Shown here: one piece after another, positions 34,447 through 45,093 of the stretch
Position numbering within the stretch: the first letter of the stretch is position 1
Layout: each line of letters begins with the position of its first letter
The notes under the pieces: model-generated
The model's input: the letters and a program-made list of their open reading frames with translations, nothing else
Told to the model about the DNA's origin: nothing
The model's database searches: none
Program-made: the position numbers and the translations under genes
NCBI RefSeq assembly: GCF_024345495.1
Contig: NZ_JAGQBF010000008.1
Location: 1 to 64,000 of the forward strand
Length of the DNA: 64,000 nt
Reading direction: 5' to 3'
DNA from: Synechococcus sp. RedBA-s
GTDB lineage: Bacteria > Cyanobacteriota > Cyanobacteriia > PCC-6307 > Cyanobiaceae

Positions 34447-35613
34447 TCAGATTGGCGGCAGAATCCCTTTGAATCGAGTGCGTCTTGCCAGGCGGCGCTC
34501 CAGCAGCAGCAGTCCCAGCACCGTGGTCACGGTCACCATGATCACCAGGGCGGAGAACTGGGTCGGGTTGATCACCCCGGCGCTTAGAGCCGTGGTGGCG
34601 AACACCAGGCCGGGCAAGCCCCGGGGGATCAGCCCGAACACCACCAGCCAGCGGTCGACCCCGGCGGCGCGATCCGCCGCCGTGACCCCCAGGCCGCAGA
34701 GGAGCTTGCTGAGCACCGCCATCACCACCAGGGCGGCTGCCAGGCTCCAGGCCGCCGGCTCCAGCAGGGTGTCCGCCGAAATCCGCATCCCGACGCTGAT
34801 GAAGAACAGGGGCAGGAACACATCCGAGAGCACCGAGAGTGTGCGGGAGACGTCCGCCTCGGGCGGACTGAGGCGAGCCAGCAGGATCCCACCCCAGAGG
34901 GCCCCCAGAAGGGAGGTGAGGCCACTGGCTTCCCCCAGCCACGAGGAGGCGATCAGCACGATCAGAATCGCCAGGGGCGTGGTGGGCCGTTCGGGCCGGT
35001 GACGCGCCCACAGCCCAACGGCCAGAGAGATCAGGGCCGCCAGGGCGAAACCCAGGAGCGGTCCGGGTCCTGCCAGGCCCGAATGTCCCATCGGCAGGCC
35101 AGCACTGGCCATCGCCACCGAGAGAAGCGCGATCGCCGGCAGGTCGTCGAGTACCGAGACGCCCACCAGGAGGCGGCCGGAGGGGGTCTGGAGAGCATTC
35201 CCCAGTGCCAGCACCCGCAGGGTCACCCCCGTTCCGGTGGCGCTGAGCACCGCCAGGCAGAGCAGGGTTTCAGGCGTGGCCATGCCGAACAACTGGTGCA
35301 GGGGCCAGTAGGCCAGCAGGGGGGCCAGGAAACTGATCCCCACCGTTCGCAGAATGCTGGCGCCGCGTGAGGTCAGCAGATCGCCCCTGACCTCCAGACC
35401 CACCTGAAAGAAAAGGGTGAGCACCCCCAGCTCGGTGATGCCGCTGAGCGGTTTGATGGCGTCAAACGGCAACACTGTGTTGCCCAGGATGAACCCCACC
35501 AGCAGCTCCAGCACGATGGTGGGCACGGCCCACGCCACCAGCCGACCAGCTGACACGCGGGCGATCAACACCCCCGTGAGCAGGATCAGCAGGGTGGTGA
35601 GCAGCGTCGGCAT
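34447..35613 (-). CDS. Cation:proton antiporter (CPA2/NhaP-KefB type)
   Basis: 388 aa, about twelve helices. ELGVLTLFFQVGLEV is the conserved signature of monovalent cation:proton antiporters; SATGTGVTLRVLA and VGVSVLDDLPAIALL (Asp-Asp of the ion site) follow; LPLFFISVGMRI is in the second half. No C-terminal RCK domain is fused. It lies 42 bp upstream of ktrB, in the same direction, suggesting joint control of K+/Na+/H+ balance. Divergent from the P-type ATPase with a 44 bp gap. Confidence 0.9.
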   Translation of the reverse strand: MPTLLTTLLILLTGVLIARVSAGRLVAWAVPTIVLELLVGFILGNTVLPFDAIKPLSGITELGVLTLFFQVGLEVRGDLLTSRGASILRTVGISFLAPLLAYWPLHQLFGMATPETLLCLAVLSATGTGVTLRVLALGNALQTPSGRLLVGVSVLDDLPAIALLSVAMASAGLPMGHSGLAGPGPLLGFALAALISLAVGLWARHRPERPTTPLAILIVLIASSWLGEASGLTSLLGALWGGILLARLSPPEADVSRTLSVLSDVFLPLFFISVGMRISADTLLEPAAWSLAAALVVMAVLSKLLCGLGVTAADRAAGVDRWLVVFGLIPRGLPGLVFATTALSAGVINPTQFSALVIMVTVTTVLGLLLLERRLARRTRFKGILPPI

Positions 35614-35657
35614 TGTGGTGTGGACCTTAAGGTGACCTGGATTTCAGCCTGTCACCG

Positions 35658-38420
35658 GTGAGCCGCCCTGTTTCGCCTGCCTGGCACAGCCTCGCTCCCC
35701 AGGATTGCCTCCGAGAACTTCAGGCCAGCTCCGAGGGCCTGAGCACCGCCCAGACCGCTGAGCGGCTGGCCCGGCTGGGGCCCAACAAGCTGGAGCTGGC
35801 CCCCGGCCGCAGCAACCTGCGGATCCTCTGGGACCAGCTCAGCAACGTGATGCTGATCATGCTGCTGGCCGTGGCCGCCGTGTCGGCCGCGATCGCCTTC
35901 CAGGCGCAGAAGTTCCCGAAGGACGCGATCGCCATTGTGCTGATTGTGGGCCTCAACGCGCTGCTGGGCTACATCCAGGAAAGCCGTGCCCAGACCGCCC
36001 TGCTGGCCCTGCGCGAGATGGCCCAGCCCCTGGTCACCGTGCGACGTGACGGCCATTGGGATCGGATCTCCAGCGAACAACTGGTGCCCGGCGATCTGAT
36101 CCGCCTGGAGGCAGGCGATCGGGTGCCCGCTGATGCCCGATTGCTGGAAGTGGCCGAACTGGGCCTGCGCGAGGCGGCCCTCACCGGCGAGGCCGAGGCC
36201 GTGTTCAAGAAGGCGGATCTTGTGCTGGAGGCCTCCACGCCGGTGCTGGAGCGGCAGAACTGCCTGTTCCAGGGCACCGAAGTGGTGCGGGGGCGGGGCA
36301 CGGCGGTGGTGACCGCCACCGGCATGGGCACGGAACTGGGCCAGATCGCCGAGCTGATCAACACCGCCGGGGGTGAAACCACCCCGCTGCAGGAACGGCT
36401 CGATGGACTCGCCAACGTTCTTGTGGTTTCAGCGCTGGTGCTGGTGGCTTTGGTGGTGCTGGGCGGTTGGCTGCTGGGCCAGCCGTTGCTGGGCCTGCTG
36501 GAGGTGGCGCTGAGCATGGCCGTGGCGATCGTGCCGGAGGGCCTGCCCGCCGTGATCACCGTCACCCTGGCGATCGGCACCCAGCGCATGGTGCAGCGGG
36601 CCGCCCTGATCCGCCGCCTGCCGGCGGTGGAGGCCCTCGGCTCGGTCACGGTGATCTGTACCGACAAGACCGGCACCCTCACCTTGAACCGCCAGGTGGT
36701 GGAGGAGCTGCGCTGCGGCAGCCAGTCGATCGCCGTCAGCGGCCAGGGCTACGACCCCCACGGTTCCTTCACCCCGGCCGAGCTCGCACCTCCTCAGGGA
36801 GCCGTGGCGGGCATTACCGCTGGAGCCAGGGATCTGCTGCTCTCAGCCGGTTTGCTCTGCAGTGACGCCGAACTCAAGAAGGCCGAGGACGGCAGCTGGG
36901 ATGTGCTGGGCGATCCCACCGAAGGCGCCCTGGTGGTGGCCGCCGGCAAGGCCAAGCTGGATGGCTTCGCCCTCCGCAGCCAGTACGAACGCAAGGCCGA
37001 AATTCCCTTCAGCTCGGAGCGCCAGCTGATGGCGGTGTGGGTGCAAGACAGCGACGGCACCCTCCAAACGCCTCTCGGGTCGGTGGCGAGCGGCTCCCAC
37101 ACCCTGCTGATCACCAAGGGGGCACCGGAGGTGATCCTCGGCAGCTGCGACCGCTGGATCGGCGGCGCCGGTGTTGAGGGGCTCAGCGATTCCCAGCGGC
37201 AGTGGTGGGTGGAGCAGGGGCGGAGCCTCGCCGCCTCCGGCCTGCGGGTGCTCGCCTTCGCCTGCGCCCCCCATCACACCAGCCCCGAACAGTCGCTGGA
37301 TCACCAGGTGCTGCTCGGACTGATGGCCCAGCTCGATCCGGCCCGGCCGGAAGTGGCCGTGGCCGTGGCCCGCTGCCGGGAAGCCGGCATCCGGCCGGTG
37401 ATGATCACCGGCGACCATCCGCTCACCGCCCGGGCCATCGGCCAGAACATCGGGCTAGTGGACGGTGACGCGGAGGTGGTGCTGGGCCGCGAGCTGGAGC
37501 AGTTCAACGATGTCCGGCTTCAGGAAGTAGTCAACCGCTGCAGCGTCTATGCCCGGGTGCCGCCCGAGCAGAAGCTGAGGATCGTGAAGGCCCTGCAGGC
37601 CAACGGCCAGGTGGTGGCGATGACCGGCGACGGTGTCAACGACGCCCCGGCCCTGAAGCAGGCCCACATCGGCGTGGCGATGGGCATCACCGGCACCGAG
37701 GTGAGCAAGGAGGCCTCCGACATGGTGCTGCTCGACGACAACTTCGCCACGATCGTCAACGCGGTGGAGGAGGGGCGGCTCGTGTATGCCAACATTCGCC
37801 GCTTCGTGAAGTACATCCTCGGCAGCAACGTCGGTGAGCTGATCACGATCGCCTCAGCGCCGCTGCTCGGCCTGGTGGGCTCTCCCCTCTCGCCGCTCCA
37901 GATCCTCTGGATGAATCTGGTGACCGATGGTGTGCCCGCCCTGGCCCTGGCCCTGGAGCCCGGCGAGGAAGGTCTGATGCAACGGCCTCCAGCTGAACCC
38001 GGGGAGTCGATCTTCGCCAGAGGGATCGGTAGTTACATTCTGCGAATCGGGGTGGTGTTTGCGATCCTCACGATCGTGCTGATGGTCTACGCCTTCCGGG
38101 CCGGGGCTCCATGGCAGACGATGGTGTTCACCACCCTCTGCCTGGCCCAGATGGGCCATGCCCTGGCCGCCCGCAGTGATCTGCCGCTCGTGCAGGTGAA
38201 TCCGTTCTCCAACCTCTGGCTGATCGGGGCTGTGGTGCTTACCTCCGCCCTGCAGATGGCCCTGCTCTACGTGCCCGTGTTATCGAACTTCTTCGAGACG
38301 ACGCCCCTTAGCCTCCCGGATCTAGCCATCTGCGTAGGGTTCAGCTTCCTGTTCTTCCTCTACCTGGAGCTGGAGAAGGTCTGGCGGCTGTGGCGCCGCC
38401 GCGCCCATGCCGATGCCTGA
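35658..38420 (+). CDS. P2-type cation-transporting ATPase (Ca2+ ATPase-like)
   Basis: 920 aa. Actuator motif LTGEAEAV, M4 motif [11 protein letters not shown], phosphorylation site CTDKTGTLT, nucleotide-binding KGAPEVIL, hinge MITGDHP and [18 protein letters not shown]5-M6 have LGSNVGELI and [16 protein letters not shown]. The pattern is the Pma1/PacL group of bacterial P2 ATPases, which pump Ca2+ and sometimes Na+ or Mn2+. Starts at GTG 35658; no ATG is nearby. Its 3' end overlaps the dedA start by 14 bp. Confidence 0.92.
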   Translation: MSRPVSPAWHSLAPQDCLRELQASSEGLSTAQTAERLARLGPNKLELAPGRSNLRILWDQLSNVMLIMLLAVAAVSAAIAFQAQKFPKDAIAIVLIVGLNALLGYIQESRAQTALLALREMAQPLVTVRRDGHWDRISSEQLVPGDLIRLEAGDRVPADARLLEVAELGLREAALTGEAEAVFKKADLVLEASTPVLERQNCLFQGTEVVRGRGTAVVTATGMGTELGQIAELINTAGGETTPLQERLDGLANVLVVSALVLVALVVLGGWLLGQPLLGLLEVALSMAVAIVPEGLPAVITVTLAIGTQRMVQRAALIRRLPAVEALGSVTVICTDKTGTLTLNRQVVEELRCGSQSIAVSGQGYDPHGSFTPAELAPPQGAVAGITAGARDLLLSAGLLCSDAELKKAEDGSWDVLGDPTEGALVVAAGKAKLDGFALRSQYERKAEIPFSSERQLMAVWVQDSDGTLQTPLGSVASGSHTLLITKGAPEVILGSCDRWIGGAGVEGLSDSQRQWWVEQGRSLAASGLRVLAFACAPHHTSPEQSLDHQVLLGLMAQLDPARPEVAVAVARCREAGIRPVMITGDHPLTARAIGQNIGLVDGDAEVVLGRELEQFNDVRLQEVVNRCSVYARVPPEQKLRIVKALQANGQVVAMTGDGVNDAPALKQAHIGVAMGITGTEVSKEASDMVLLDDNFATIVNAVEEGRLVYANIRRFVKYILGSNVGELITIASAPLLGLVGSPLSPLQILWMNLVTDGVPALALALEPGEEGLMQRPPAEPGESIFARGIGSYILRIGVVFAILTIVLMVYAFRAGAPWQTMVFTTLCLAQMGHALAARSDLPLVQVNPFSNLWLIGAVVLTSALQMALLYVPVLSNFFETTPLSLPDLAICVGFSFLFFLYLELEKVWRLWRRRAHADA

Positions 38421-39105
38421 GCTGCTGGTCGGCTCCCTTGTCCAGGCGGGACGGTTGCAGCAGTGGGCCGAAGCGTTTCTCACGCTGATCGGTGACACGG
38501 TCGAGACCAATCCCGCTCAGGGCTATCTGTTGATCGGCCTGGCGCTGCTCCTCGAGAACGTGATACCGCCGATTCCCTCAGAGCTGGTGATGCCCCTGAG
38601 CGGCTTTCTGATTCAGCAGGGCAAGCTCCAGTTCATTCCCGTGGTGGGCGCCGCCTTGACCGGCACCGTGCTCGGGGCCTGGTTCTGGTACGGGATTGGT
38701 CGCCTGGTGAATGAGCAACGACTGGAACATCTGATCGGTCGCCATGGCCGTTGCCTCGGCCTCAAGCCTGCTGATCTGGCTCTCAGCAGGCGCTGGTTTT
38801 CTCGCCATGGAGCGGCGGTGGTGTTCTGGGGTCGACTGGTTCCTGGTATCAGGCCATTCGTTTCGATACCTGCCGGCATTGAACTGATGCCTCAACGGTC
38901 GTTTCTGTTCTGGACCAGTGCAGGAAGCCTGCTCTGGATCCTGGCACTCGTCAGTGCTGGCTTCCTGCTGGGGGACAACTACCGCCAGATCCTGGTCTGG
39001 ATTGCGCCCTTCACCAGCCTCATGATCCGCCTTCTGCTCGTGCTCATCGCTGTGGTAACGATCTGGATCGGGGCCCGTGCCCTTCAGCGAAACTCCAGAC
39101 CGTGA
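38407..39105 (+). CDS. DedA-family membrane protein
   Basis: 232 aa. Family motifs: ALLLENVIPPIPSELVMPLSGFL (Glu in the first membrane block), LGAWFWYGIGRL, and FWGRLVPGIRPFVSIPAG (conserved Arg in the second block). DedA proteins act as lipid scramblases or transporters for undecaprenyl-phosphate and phosphatidylethanolamine and matter for membrane energetics. Overlaps the ATPase gene by 14 bp; a second ATG lies 6 bp on. Confidence 0.88.
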   Translation: MPMPELLVGSLVQAGRLQQWAEAFLTLIGDTVETNPAQGYLLIGLALLLENVIPPIPSELVMPLSGFLIQQGKLQFIPVVGAALTGTVLGAWFWYGIGRLVNEQRLEHLIGRHGRCLGLKPADLALSRRWFSRHGAAVVFWGRLVPGIRPFVSIPAGIELMPQRSFLFWTSAGSLLWILALVSAGFLLGDNYRQILVWIAPFTSLMIRLLLVLIAVVTIWIGARALQRNSRP

Positions 39106-39149
39106 AGGCTCCCCGGAGGCAGGCCTATTCAGAGGAGATCTGGATCGAA

Positions 39150-39419
39150 TCACTCAGCTCCTGACTGTTCCTTCACCGGCCGACCGTCGCGCTCGCTGAA
39201 GCCGCTTGGGTCGACCAGGATTGGAATTCCGGCTAGCACCAAAGCGATGAGAAGCATGGTAAAGACGCTGAGCCAGAAGCCCAGTCCCCGATGATTCATT
39301 ATTCCAAGCACAGGGTGACCACACCCCACGCAGATCATCGAGCCCTTCCCCAGACTCCCTTTGGTGATCATGCGGCAGCCACAACGTTGACAGGGCACGA
39401 CAGATGGAGGCACCAACAC
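39150..39419 (-). CDS. Small zinc-ribbon membrane protein
   Basis: 89 aa from a GTG. A zinc-ribbon (CQRCGCRM ... ICVGCG) at residues 10-34 is followed by one transmembrane helix (WLSVFTMLLIALVLAGIPIL) and an acidic tail. No family recognised. Probably anchored with the ribbon on the cytosolic side. The frame is clean, and the two CxxC pairs spaced as in zinc ribbons make it a credible gene. Confidence 0.6.
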   Translation of the reverse strand: MLVPPSVVPCQRCGCRMITKGSLGKGSMICVGCGHPVLGIMNHRGLGFWLSVFTMLLIALVLAGIPILVDPSGFSERDGRPVKEQSGAE

Positions 39420-39571
39420 CCCTCAGACCATTGCAGCTCAGCCGTGACATCTGCTGATTCAACCGCAACCAAAAAATGGAAAATCGATGCCCTGCCTTCA
39501 TCGATCAACAATTCATTGCTGGCTCGCTGGGTCGTTGCATCTATCATTGTGATCCATTAGCCCTGGCTTGA

Positions 39572-40867
39572 TCACTTCATCTCAAGAGGCATTACCAGAA
39601 TCTTGTCAACGCGCTTTCCATCCATATCCATCACCTCAAAGCGATATCCTTGCCAGTTGAAATGGTCGGATGCCTTGGGGATGCGCTCCAGTGCATGAAT
39701 CACGAATCCAGCCATGGTGTGATACTGCCGCTGTTCATCTGAGCCGAGCAGTTTGCTGCCGATTCGATCATCAAAATCATTGATGTCGAGGCTGCCGTCC
39801 ACCAGCCAACTGCCATCATCGCGGATCACGAATGAAGGCTCCTCCTCGTCTTCCAACGCTGGCAGGTCCCCGACGATGCCCTCCATCAGATCGTTGAGCG
39901 TCACGAGACCCTCCACCCCACCGAACTCATCAGTGACCAGGGCGATGTGAATGCCGGTGCGTTTGAACTGCTCTAACACCGTGAGGGACCGGATCGATTC
40001 CGCCACATAGAGCGGCGGCTGGCAAAGCGCTTCCAGATCAATGGGGTCGCTGCCCAGTTGGGCGGTGAGCAGGCTTCGCACTCGAACGATACCGAGGCAG
40101 TCGTCCAGACTGCCTCGGCCTACCGGGAAACGGGAGTGGTTCGACTCCTTAACCTCAGTGAGATTCCACTCCAGGGATGACTCCAGATCCAGCCAACGGA
40201 TCTCAGTGCGCGGCGTCATCATTGTCTTGATCGTGCGATCTCCCAGTCGCAACACCCGTTGCACCATGTCATGCTCACTTTCCTCGAAGACACCGGAATC
40301 GGCACCCTGGCGGATCAGGGCTTTGATTTCCTCCTCGGTGACGTCGGGTTCAGCGGAGGGGTCCACGTTCAGGAGTCTCAGCAGAGCATCAGTGGAGATG
40401 CCGAGCAGGTGCACTGCCGGGGCACTCATTCTGGAGAGTGTGCGCATGGCGGGGGCGATGCGGCAGGCGATCCGCTCCGGATTGGCCAAGGCAATCCGCT
40501 TGGGCACCAACTCGCCGATCACCAGGGAGAGGTAGGTGATCAGGGCCACCACCAGCGTGACACTTAATCCTTCGCTATAGGGCTGCAGCGCCTTGATGCC
40601 ATCGAAGATGGGCCTGAGATGCTGCGCCACCGTGGACCCGGCAACGGCACCGCTGAGGATGCCGATCAGGGTGATGCCGATCTGCACCGTCGAGAGGAAA
40701 TCGTTAGGCGATTCCGCCAGGCGAAGGGCCGCTTGAGCAGGGCGGTTCCCTTTCTCGGCCAACTGCTGCAGCCGCAGCTTCCGGGCTGAAACTACGGCGA
40801 TTTCAGAGCCTGAGAAGATCCCGTTGGCGATGATCAGCAACAGGATGAATAGGATCTCGAACGCCAA
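39572..40867 (-). CDS. CNNM/CorC-type hemolysin family protein
   Basis: 431 aa. DUF21 membrane domain ([37 protein letters not shown] with the conserved Glu-Leu-Val-Pro-Lys), two CBS domains ([36 protein letters not shown]) and a C-terminal CorC/HlyC domain ([30 protein letters not shown]). Family members move or sense Mg2+ or Co2+. The start appears to be a TTG at 40867. Confidence 0.9.
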   Translation of the reverse strand: MAFEILFILLLIIANGIFSGSEIAVVSARKLRLQQLAEKGNRPAQAALRLAESPNDFLSTVQIGITLIGILSGAVAGSTVAQHLRPIFDGIKALQPYSEGLSVTLVVALITYLSLVIGELVPKRIALANPERIACRIAPAMRTLSRMSAPAVHLLGISTDALLRLLNVDPSAEPDVTEEEIKALIRQGADSGVFEESEHDMVQRVLRLGDRTIKTMMTPRTEIRWLDLESSLEWNLTEVKESNHSRFPVGRGSLDDCLGIVRVRSLLTAQLGSDPIDLEALCQPPLYVAESIRSLTVLEQFKRTGIHIALVTDEFGGVEGLVTLNDLMEGIVGDLPALEDEEEPSFVIRDDGSWLVDGSLDINDFDDRIGSKLLGSDEQRQYHTMAGFVIHALERIPKASDHFNWQGYRFEVMDMDGKRVDKILVMPLEMK

Positions 40868-40975
40868 GCAGTGATGAAGACCCAGTCGAGGTCAATAATC
40901 TACTGGTTGGATCAGGCCTCATCCTGGTTGTTGCGGTGGCAGCCCAGTTGGGGCCAGCCAGCCGCTCCACACCCT

Positions 40976-41443
40976 TCACTGCCGGTCCTGGGCGAACCAC
41001 TCGGGGGTGGCCTCATAGCAGGCGGCATTGCGCTCGTTCTCACGCGCCTCCACCTTCCAGCAGCAGCTGCGGCCGTCGTCGCGGGCGCGCAGGAGCTCGT
41101 TGGCCCAGCCCCAGACCAGCTCCGCGCTGCTCTCCATCCCCACGTTGGCCATCACGCGCAGGTCGAGGGCTCCTTGATCATGCAACGAGCGCCACTGCTC
41201 CAGCAGCGGGTCATCGGCATTCACCAGGAAGGTGTGATCAAACTGCCCGGCCAGTTGGGCCTCCAGCGTCTTGAGGCCCGAGAAATCCACCACGAAACCA
41301 TTGGCATCCAGCTCTCTGGCCCGGAACCAGCAGGTGAAGCTGCGGCTGTAGCCGTGCACGAAGCGGCAGTGGCCCCGGTGCCGCCACTGGCGGTGACAGC
41401 AGGGGTAACCGCTGAACTGTTTCGAGCAGGTGAACAGGACCAT
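40976..41443 (-). CDS. queD: 6-carboxytetrahydropterin synthase QueD (PTPS family)
   Basis: 155 aa. The catalytic Cys and zinc ligands are in [15 protein letters not shown] and [35 protein letters not shown] and the late Glu (WKVEARENE) complete the site. Makes CPH4 from dihydroneopterin triphosphate for queuosine or related pterin pathways. This is the intact member of the duplicated pair in the window; the partner lies at 31695-32066. Starts at ATG 41443; 42 bp from the divergent hisIE. Confidence 0.9.
   Translation of the reverse strand: MVLFTCSKQFSGYPCCHRQWRHRGHCRFVHGYSRSFTCWFRARELDANGFVVDFSGLKTLEAQLAGQFDHTFLVNADDPLLEQWRSLHDQGALDLRVMANVGMESSAELVWGWANELLRARDDGRSCCWKVEARENERNAACYEATPEWFAQDRQ
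41330..41434. repeat. 9-bp direct repeats flanking the QueD zinc segment
   Basis: GCAGGTGAA occurs at 41330-41338 and 41426-41434, exactly 96 bp apart. In the shorter paralogue there is only one copy (32049-32057), with matching flanks on both sides. This is the footprint of a slipped-strand or recombination deletion of 32 codons. Confidence 0.9.
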
Positions 41444-41485
41444 CGCCGGGATGGGAGAGGATCGCAGCAGCCGGACTCCTCTTCC

Positions 41486-42184
41486 TTGGAGGCATCATTT
41501 CAGCCCCCCAGCCCGATCGGGGCAGACCCCGCCGCCTGGTTGGATCAGCTGCGCTTCGATGGAGCCGGCCTGGTTCCTGCCATCGCCCAGGACTGGCTCG
41601 ATGGTGCGGTGCTGATGCTGGCCTGGATGAACCGGGAGTCGATCAAGCAGACCCTGGCCACGGGCGAAGTGCACTACTGGAGTCGCTCCCGGGCCGAGCT
41701 GTGGCACAAGGGCGCCACCAGTGGCCATCTGCAGCGGCTGAAGGGCCTCCGCTACGACTGTGACAGCGACGTGATGCTGCTGACGGTGGAGCAGGTGGGG
41801 GATGTGGCCTGCCACACGGGAACGCGCAGCTGCTTCTTCACGCCCGCTCCGCCCCAGGCGATCAGCACCCCAGCGCTGACCGACCCACCGGCCGATGCCT
41901 GCACTGAGCTGGCGCGGCAGATCCAGGATCGTCGTGATAACCCGGTGGAGGGGAGCTACACCAACCGTCTGCTGGCGGGGGGCGACAACCGCATCCTCAA
42001 AAAGATCGGTGAGGAGAGTGCCGAGTTCGTGATGGCCTGTAAGGACGACGAGGCCGATGGCATCGCCGGGGAGGCGGCCGATCTGATCTTTCACCTCCAG
42101 GTGGCCCTGGCCCACCACGGGGTCGAGTGGCGCCGGGTGCTGGAGATGCTTGCCGCCCGCCGTGGCGCTCCGCGCCGGAGTTGA
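41486..42184 (+). CDS. hisI: Bifunctional phosphoribosyl-AMP cyclohydrolase/phosphoribosyl-ATP pyrophosphatase
   Basis: 232 aa; HisIE fusion, steps two and three of histidine synthesis. HisI part: [32 protein letters not shown] and [10 protein letters not shown], with the zinc-binding Cys. HisE part from ~140: [20 protein letters not shown] and [20 protein letters not shown] with the NTP-PPase-type acidic residues. The start is uncertain: TTG at 41486 is the best in-frame choice, since sequence further upstream is antisense to queD. Confidence 0.92.
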   Translation: MEASFQPPSPIGADPAAWLDQLRFDGAGLVPAIAQDWLDGAVLMLAWMNRESIKQTLATGEVHYWSRSRAELWHKGATSGHLQRLKGLRYDCDSDVMLLTVEQVGDVACHTGTRSCFFTPAPPQAISTPALTDPPADACTELARQIQDRRDNPVEGSYTNRLLAGGDNRILKKIGEESAEFVMACKDDEADGIAGEAADLIFHLQVALAHHGVEWRRVLEMLAARRGAPRRS

Positions 42185-42223
42185 GGCCGCGAATAGGGTC
42201 GAAACACTTCAGCTAGTCCCCCC

Positions 42224-42580
42224 TTGCCTCCTTCGCCCCAGGACAGCCCCGCCAACTGCGGAGGACGCCCGCCGCTGCTGGCCACCGGCGTCGCCCCCCT
42301 GGGGATCATCTCGATCGGGATTGTTCCCATGGGAGTGGTTGCGATTGGCGTGGTGCCGATGGGGGTGATCAGCCTCGGGGCCGTCTCGATGGGTCTGGTA
42401 TCGGCGGCGGTGGTGAACATGGGGGTGCTCACCGCCGGGGTCACCACCATGGGCGTGTGGTGGGCCGGCCTCGAGGGCCATGGACTGGTGCAACTGAACG
42501 CTCCCGCCAAGCCCCCCGTACCTCTGACGGTGGAGCCGGCCCGCTCCCCTGGCCACCAACACGAGCAACGCACGCCCTAG
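42224..42580 (+). CDS. Protein with hydrophobic five-residue repeats
   Basis: 118 aa from a TTG. Residues ~20-80 form about twelve tandem five-residue units with Gly at position three and two hydrophobic residues after it: PLGII, SIGIV, PMGVV, AIGVV, PMGVI, SLGAV, SMGLV and so on. It differs from the A(D/N)Lxx pentapeptide family but could form a similar beta-helix or pack in the membrane. The C-terminus is Pro/His-rich. Function unknown. No ATG is well placed, so the start is uncertain. Confidence 0.6.
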   Translation: MPPSPQDSPANCGGRPPLLATGVAPLGIISIGIVPMGVVAIGVVPMGVISLGAVSMGLVSAAVVNMGVLTAGVTTMGVWWAGLEGHGLVQLNAPAKPPVPLTVEPARSPGHQHEQRTP

Positions 42581-43347
42581 GGCGGCGGCCCGAAGCGGCT
42601 TGGTTGCTGGTAGAGCCAGCGCACTGTTGCGCGGTCGCGGGCACTGAGGCTGAGCTTCGGCTGGGCACCGGGCACCGCCGCCATGGCATCGCCAAGCTCA
42701 TCGCTGTGGCCCCAGAGACCGATGGCGTGTCCCAGTTCATGCAGCGCCGTGGCCTGCAGGGCCTCCAGGCGCTGATCGGGGCTGAGCAACACCAGCACAC
42801 GGGGCTCAGGGCGCCAGGCCCCCTGGCGCTCCACCTCCAGCAGCTCCAGGAGGGCGCGGCCATGGCTGGCCCGTCGGCGGCCCTGAGCATCCAGGAGCGG
42901 AGGCCGTCGCCGATGGATCAGGATCTGGGCCCGGGCGGGATCGCTCACCATCACCAGGCTGAGTTCTGAGCCCCAGCTGGCCAGGGCGCCGTCGACCGCC
43001 TGCTGCCAGCGCTGCTCAAAGCGAAGGCCGGGGCCGGGCTCCCCCAGGGGTTGCACCCATATGCACCAGCGATCAAGCCTGGGCCAGCCCAGCGGTGTGG
43101 TCTCCAGCAGGTGGCGGTAGTCGGGGGCTGTGGGAGACGGGGCTGCTGGAGCTGCTGCTGCTGGGCTTGGGCTGTGAGCTGAGCCGTCTGGCCCTTGGGG
43201 CAGCGGCCTGATGGGGCGGCTGGAGGTGGCCATAGGGCAGCTCTGCTCACCATGGCGATCAGCCCCAACAGGGTCGGCATTGGCCAACGGAGCGGCCAGT
43301 AGCAGCGCGATCAGCACCAGGCGCCGAATGGTGGAGGAACTGGGCAC
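42577..43347 (-). CDS. Secreted matrixin-like zinc metalloprotease
   Basis: 256 aa from a GTG. Signal peptide IRRLVLIALLLAAPLANADP, a Pro/Ala/Ser-rich linker, then a small metzincin-type domain. The zinc-binding helix is TALHELGHAIGLWGHSDELG (HExxHxxGxxH), and a Met-turn candidate DAMAAVP follows. The conserved catalytic Glu is present. It probably acts in the periplasm or outside. Its 3' end overlaps the repeat-protein gene by 4 bp, tail to tail. Confidence 0.85.
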   Translation of the reverse strand: MPSSSTIRRLVLIALLLAAPLANADPVGADRHGEQSCPMATSSRPIRPLPQGPDGSAHSPSPAAAAPAAPSPTAPDYRHLLETTPLGWPRLDRWCIWVQPLGEPGPGLRFEQRWQQAVDGALASWGSELSLVMVSDPARAQILIHRRRPPLLDAQGRRRASHGRALLELLEVERQGAWRPEPRVLVLLSPDQRLEALQATALHELGHAIGLWGHSDELGDAMAAVPGAQPKLSLSARDRATVRWLYQQPSRFGPPP

Positions 43348-43356
43348 GCAGCCCCC

Positions 43357-43863
43357 TCAGCCCGGCAGCCCGACGCCGCGGGCCATCAGGGTGGCCAGCA
43401 GGGGGATGGTGGCGAAGCCCACCAGCTCGATGTTGAGAATCCAGCCCAGACGGGTGGCCAGGCCCTGGCTCACCTGGGGCAGCTCGCCCTTGCGCAGCGG
43501 CAGAGCCCAGAGGATGTAGGTGACCGTGGGATACAGCGAGAGGGCGCCCACCGTGAGATAAACCCCCACCTTCCACCAGAACAGCGGATTTTCGGTGTAG
43601 AAGCTGCTGCCCTGGCCGTAGTGCAGCACCCGCAGGATGCCGCTGAGCAGCACCAGCAGAGCCGCGATGCCGTACACGATGTCGGTGATGACCATGGTGA
43701 TGGCCACGGAGCGATCAGGGTCCGGCCGGATCAGGCGGCGCTCCAGCACCAGCGCCCCGAAGCAGACCATGAAACTGAGGTAGTGGACATAGGCCACGGC
43801 GGCACTGGGCAGCACACCGGTAGGCAACAGTAAGGCGGCGGGCAGATGAACCAGGGCTGTCAT
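43357..43863 (-). CDS. DUF2214 family membrane protein
   Basis: 168 aa, four helices. [41 protein letters not shown] and [13 protein letters not shown] are characteristic of the DUF2214 family common in cyanobacteria. Conserved His in helix one (YVHYLSF). No known function. Starts with ATG 43863, overlooked by the promoter region of the sigma-factor gene. Confidence 0.83.
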   Translation of the reverse strand: MTALVHLPAALLLPTGVLPSAAVAYVHYLSFMVCFGALVLERRLIRPDPDRSVAITMVITDIVYGIAALLVLLSGILRVLHYGQGSSFYTENPLFWWKVGVYLTVGALSLYPTVTYILWALPLRKGELPQVSQGLATRLGWILNIELVGFATIPLLATLMARGVGLPG

Positions 43864-44074
43864 GGACAGGATTTTGCTTGGTGTGGGCCAAGACAGTAGC
43901 GAGGGAGGCCCGGAAGTGAGTCGTCAGCTGAGCGGGCCGATCTGGCGGCCTGTCTTGAAACCACATTCAAAATCAAGTCCGAATACCGAAGCAAGTTGGA
44001 AGTTGGAAGCCTTTCTGATGATTCTGGCTGAAATGAATTTTCGGCCTAAATTCATTACAGCTTCGGGGTTGAAC

Positions 44075-44998
44075 ATGGCTAGCTCGTTGAGTTCCTTTCT
44101 CGGAGAGATCGGTCGTCATCAATTGCTCACCCCAAATCAGGAGCTCACCCTCGGGCGCAAGGTCCAAGCGATGGTCGCGCTCCATGAGCGATGCACCCAG
44201 GCCGGTGGCAGCGGTGAAGCCTGCGAGTACAGCGATGTGGAGCGCCGCACGATCCGCACGGGTGAGCTGGCCAAGGATCAGATGATCACCGCGAATCTTC
44301 GCCTGGTGGTGAACCTTGCCAAGCGATATCAGGGCAAAGGACTGGATTTGCTCGATCTGATCCAGGAGGGGACTTTGGGTCTTGTGCGGGCTGTGGAGAA
44401 GTACGACCCCACTCGTGGTCACCGGTTCAGCACCTATGCCTACTGGTGGATCCGCCAGGGACTGAACCGCGCCCTCTCCACCCAGAGCCGCACGATTCGT
44501 ATCCCGGTGAATGTGAACGAAAAGCTCACTAAGTTGCGCGCCGCCAAGGCACGGCTCCTGCAGGCCAATGGCCTGAGCGCCTCAGCCAAGGAGCTGGCCG
44601 TCAGCATGGGTCTTCCGCTCTCGGAGGTGGAAGACCTGCTCTCCTGTGAACTGCGCAGTGTCACGGTCAGCCTCCAAGGGGCGGTCAGATCCAAGTCGGA
44701 TCCCACCGAATTGGTGGATGTGCTGCCCAGTGATGAAATGCCCCCGATGGAGCGGGCAGAGCTGGCTGAGCGCAGCGCCTCGGTGTGGACATTGCTTGAG
44801 AGTTCAAGTCTCACTCCACGCGAGCGCACGGTGGTGATCCTGCGCTTCGGGCTTGATGGCAGCCACGAATGGCGCACCCTGGCGGAGGTGGCCCGCCAGC
44901 TGGGCTGCAGCCGTGAGTATTGCCGCCAGGTGGTGCAACGCGCCCTGCGTAAGTTGCGCAAGGCCGGTGTACAGAGCGGCCTTGTGGAAGCGGGATAG
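44075..44998 (+). CDS. Group 2 sigma-70 family RNA polymerase sigma factor
   Basis: 307 aa from ATG 44075. Region 1.2: [20 protein letters not shown]. Region 2: [58 protein letters not shown] (promoter -10 melting and recognition). Region 4: [15 protein letters not shown] and [20 protein letters not shown] for -35 binding. It lacks the long N-terminal extension of SigA, so it is an alternative, non-essential type, used by cyanobacteria in light, nutrient or stress responses. The 210 bp upstream, relatively AT-rich, presumably hold its promoter. Confidence 0.91.
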   Translation: MASSLSSFLGEIGRHQLLTPNQELTLGRKVQAMVALHERCTQAGGSGEACEYSDVERRTIRTGELAKDQMITANLRLVVNLAKRYQGKGLDLLDLIQEGTLGLVRAVEKYDPTRGHRFSTYAYWWIRQGLNRALSTQSRTIRIPVNVNEKLTKLRAAKARLLQANGLSASAKELAVSMGLPLSEVEDLLSCELRSVTVSLQGAVRSKSDPTELVDVLPSDEMPPMERAELAERSASVWTLLESSSLTPRERTVVILRFGLDGSHEWRTLAEVARQLGCSREYCRQVVQRALRKLRKAGVQSGLVEAG

Positions 44999-45093
44999 GG
45001 CCGGATCACCGTCCGAAAGGGGACTGAAACCGTCCTTGCCCGCTCAGGCTCGGTTGATGATGATGGCCGTGTCCGCTGCTCCCTGAGTGAGCC

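Noticed and set aside
39449-39562. 37-codon GTG frame between the zinc-ribbon and CNNM genes
   Set aside because: Hydrophobic end looks like a helix, but no start signal and no family; too weak.
40871-41485. Upstream extension of the hisIE frame
   Set aside because: It is antisense to queD; HisI sequence begins only near 41500.
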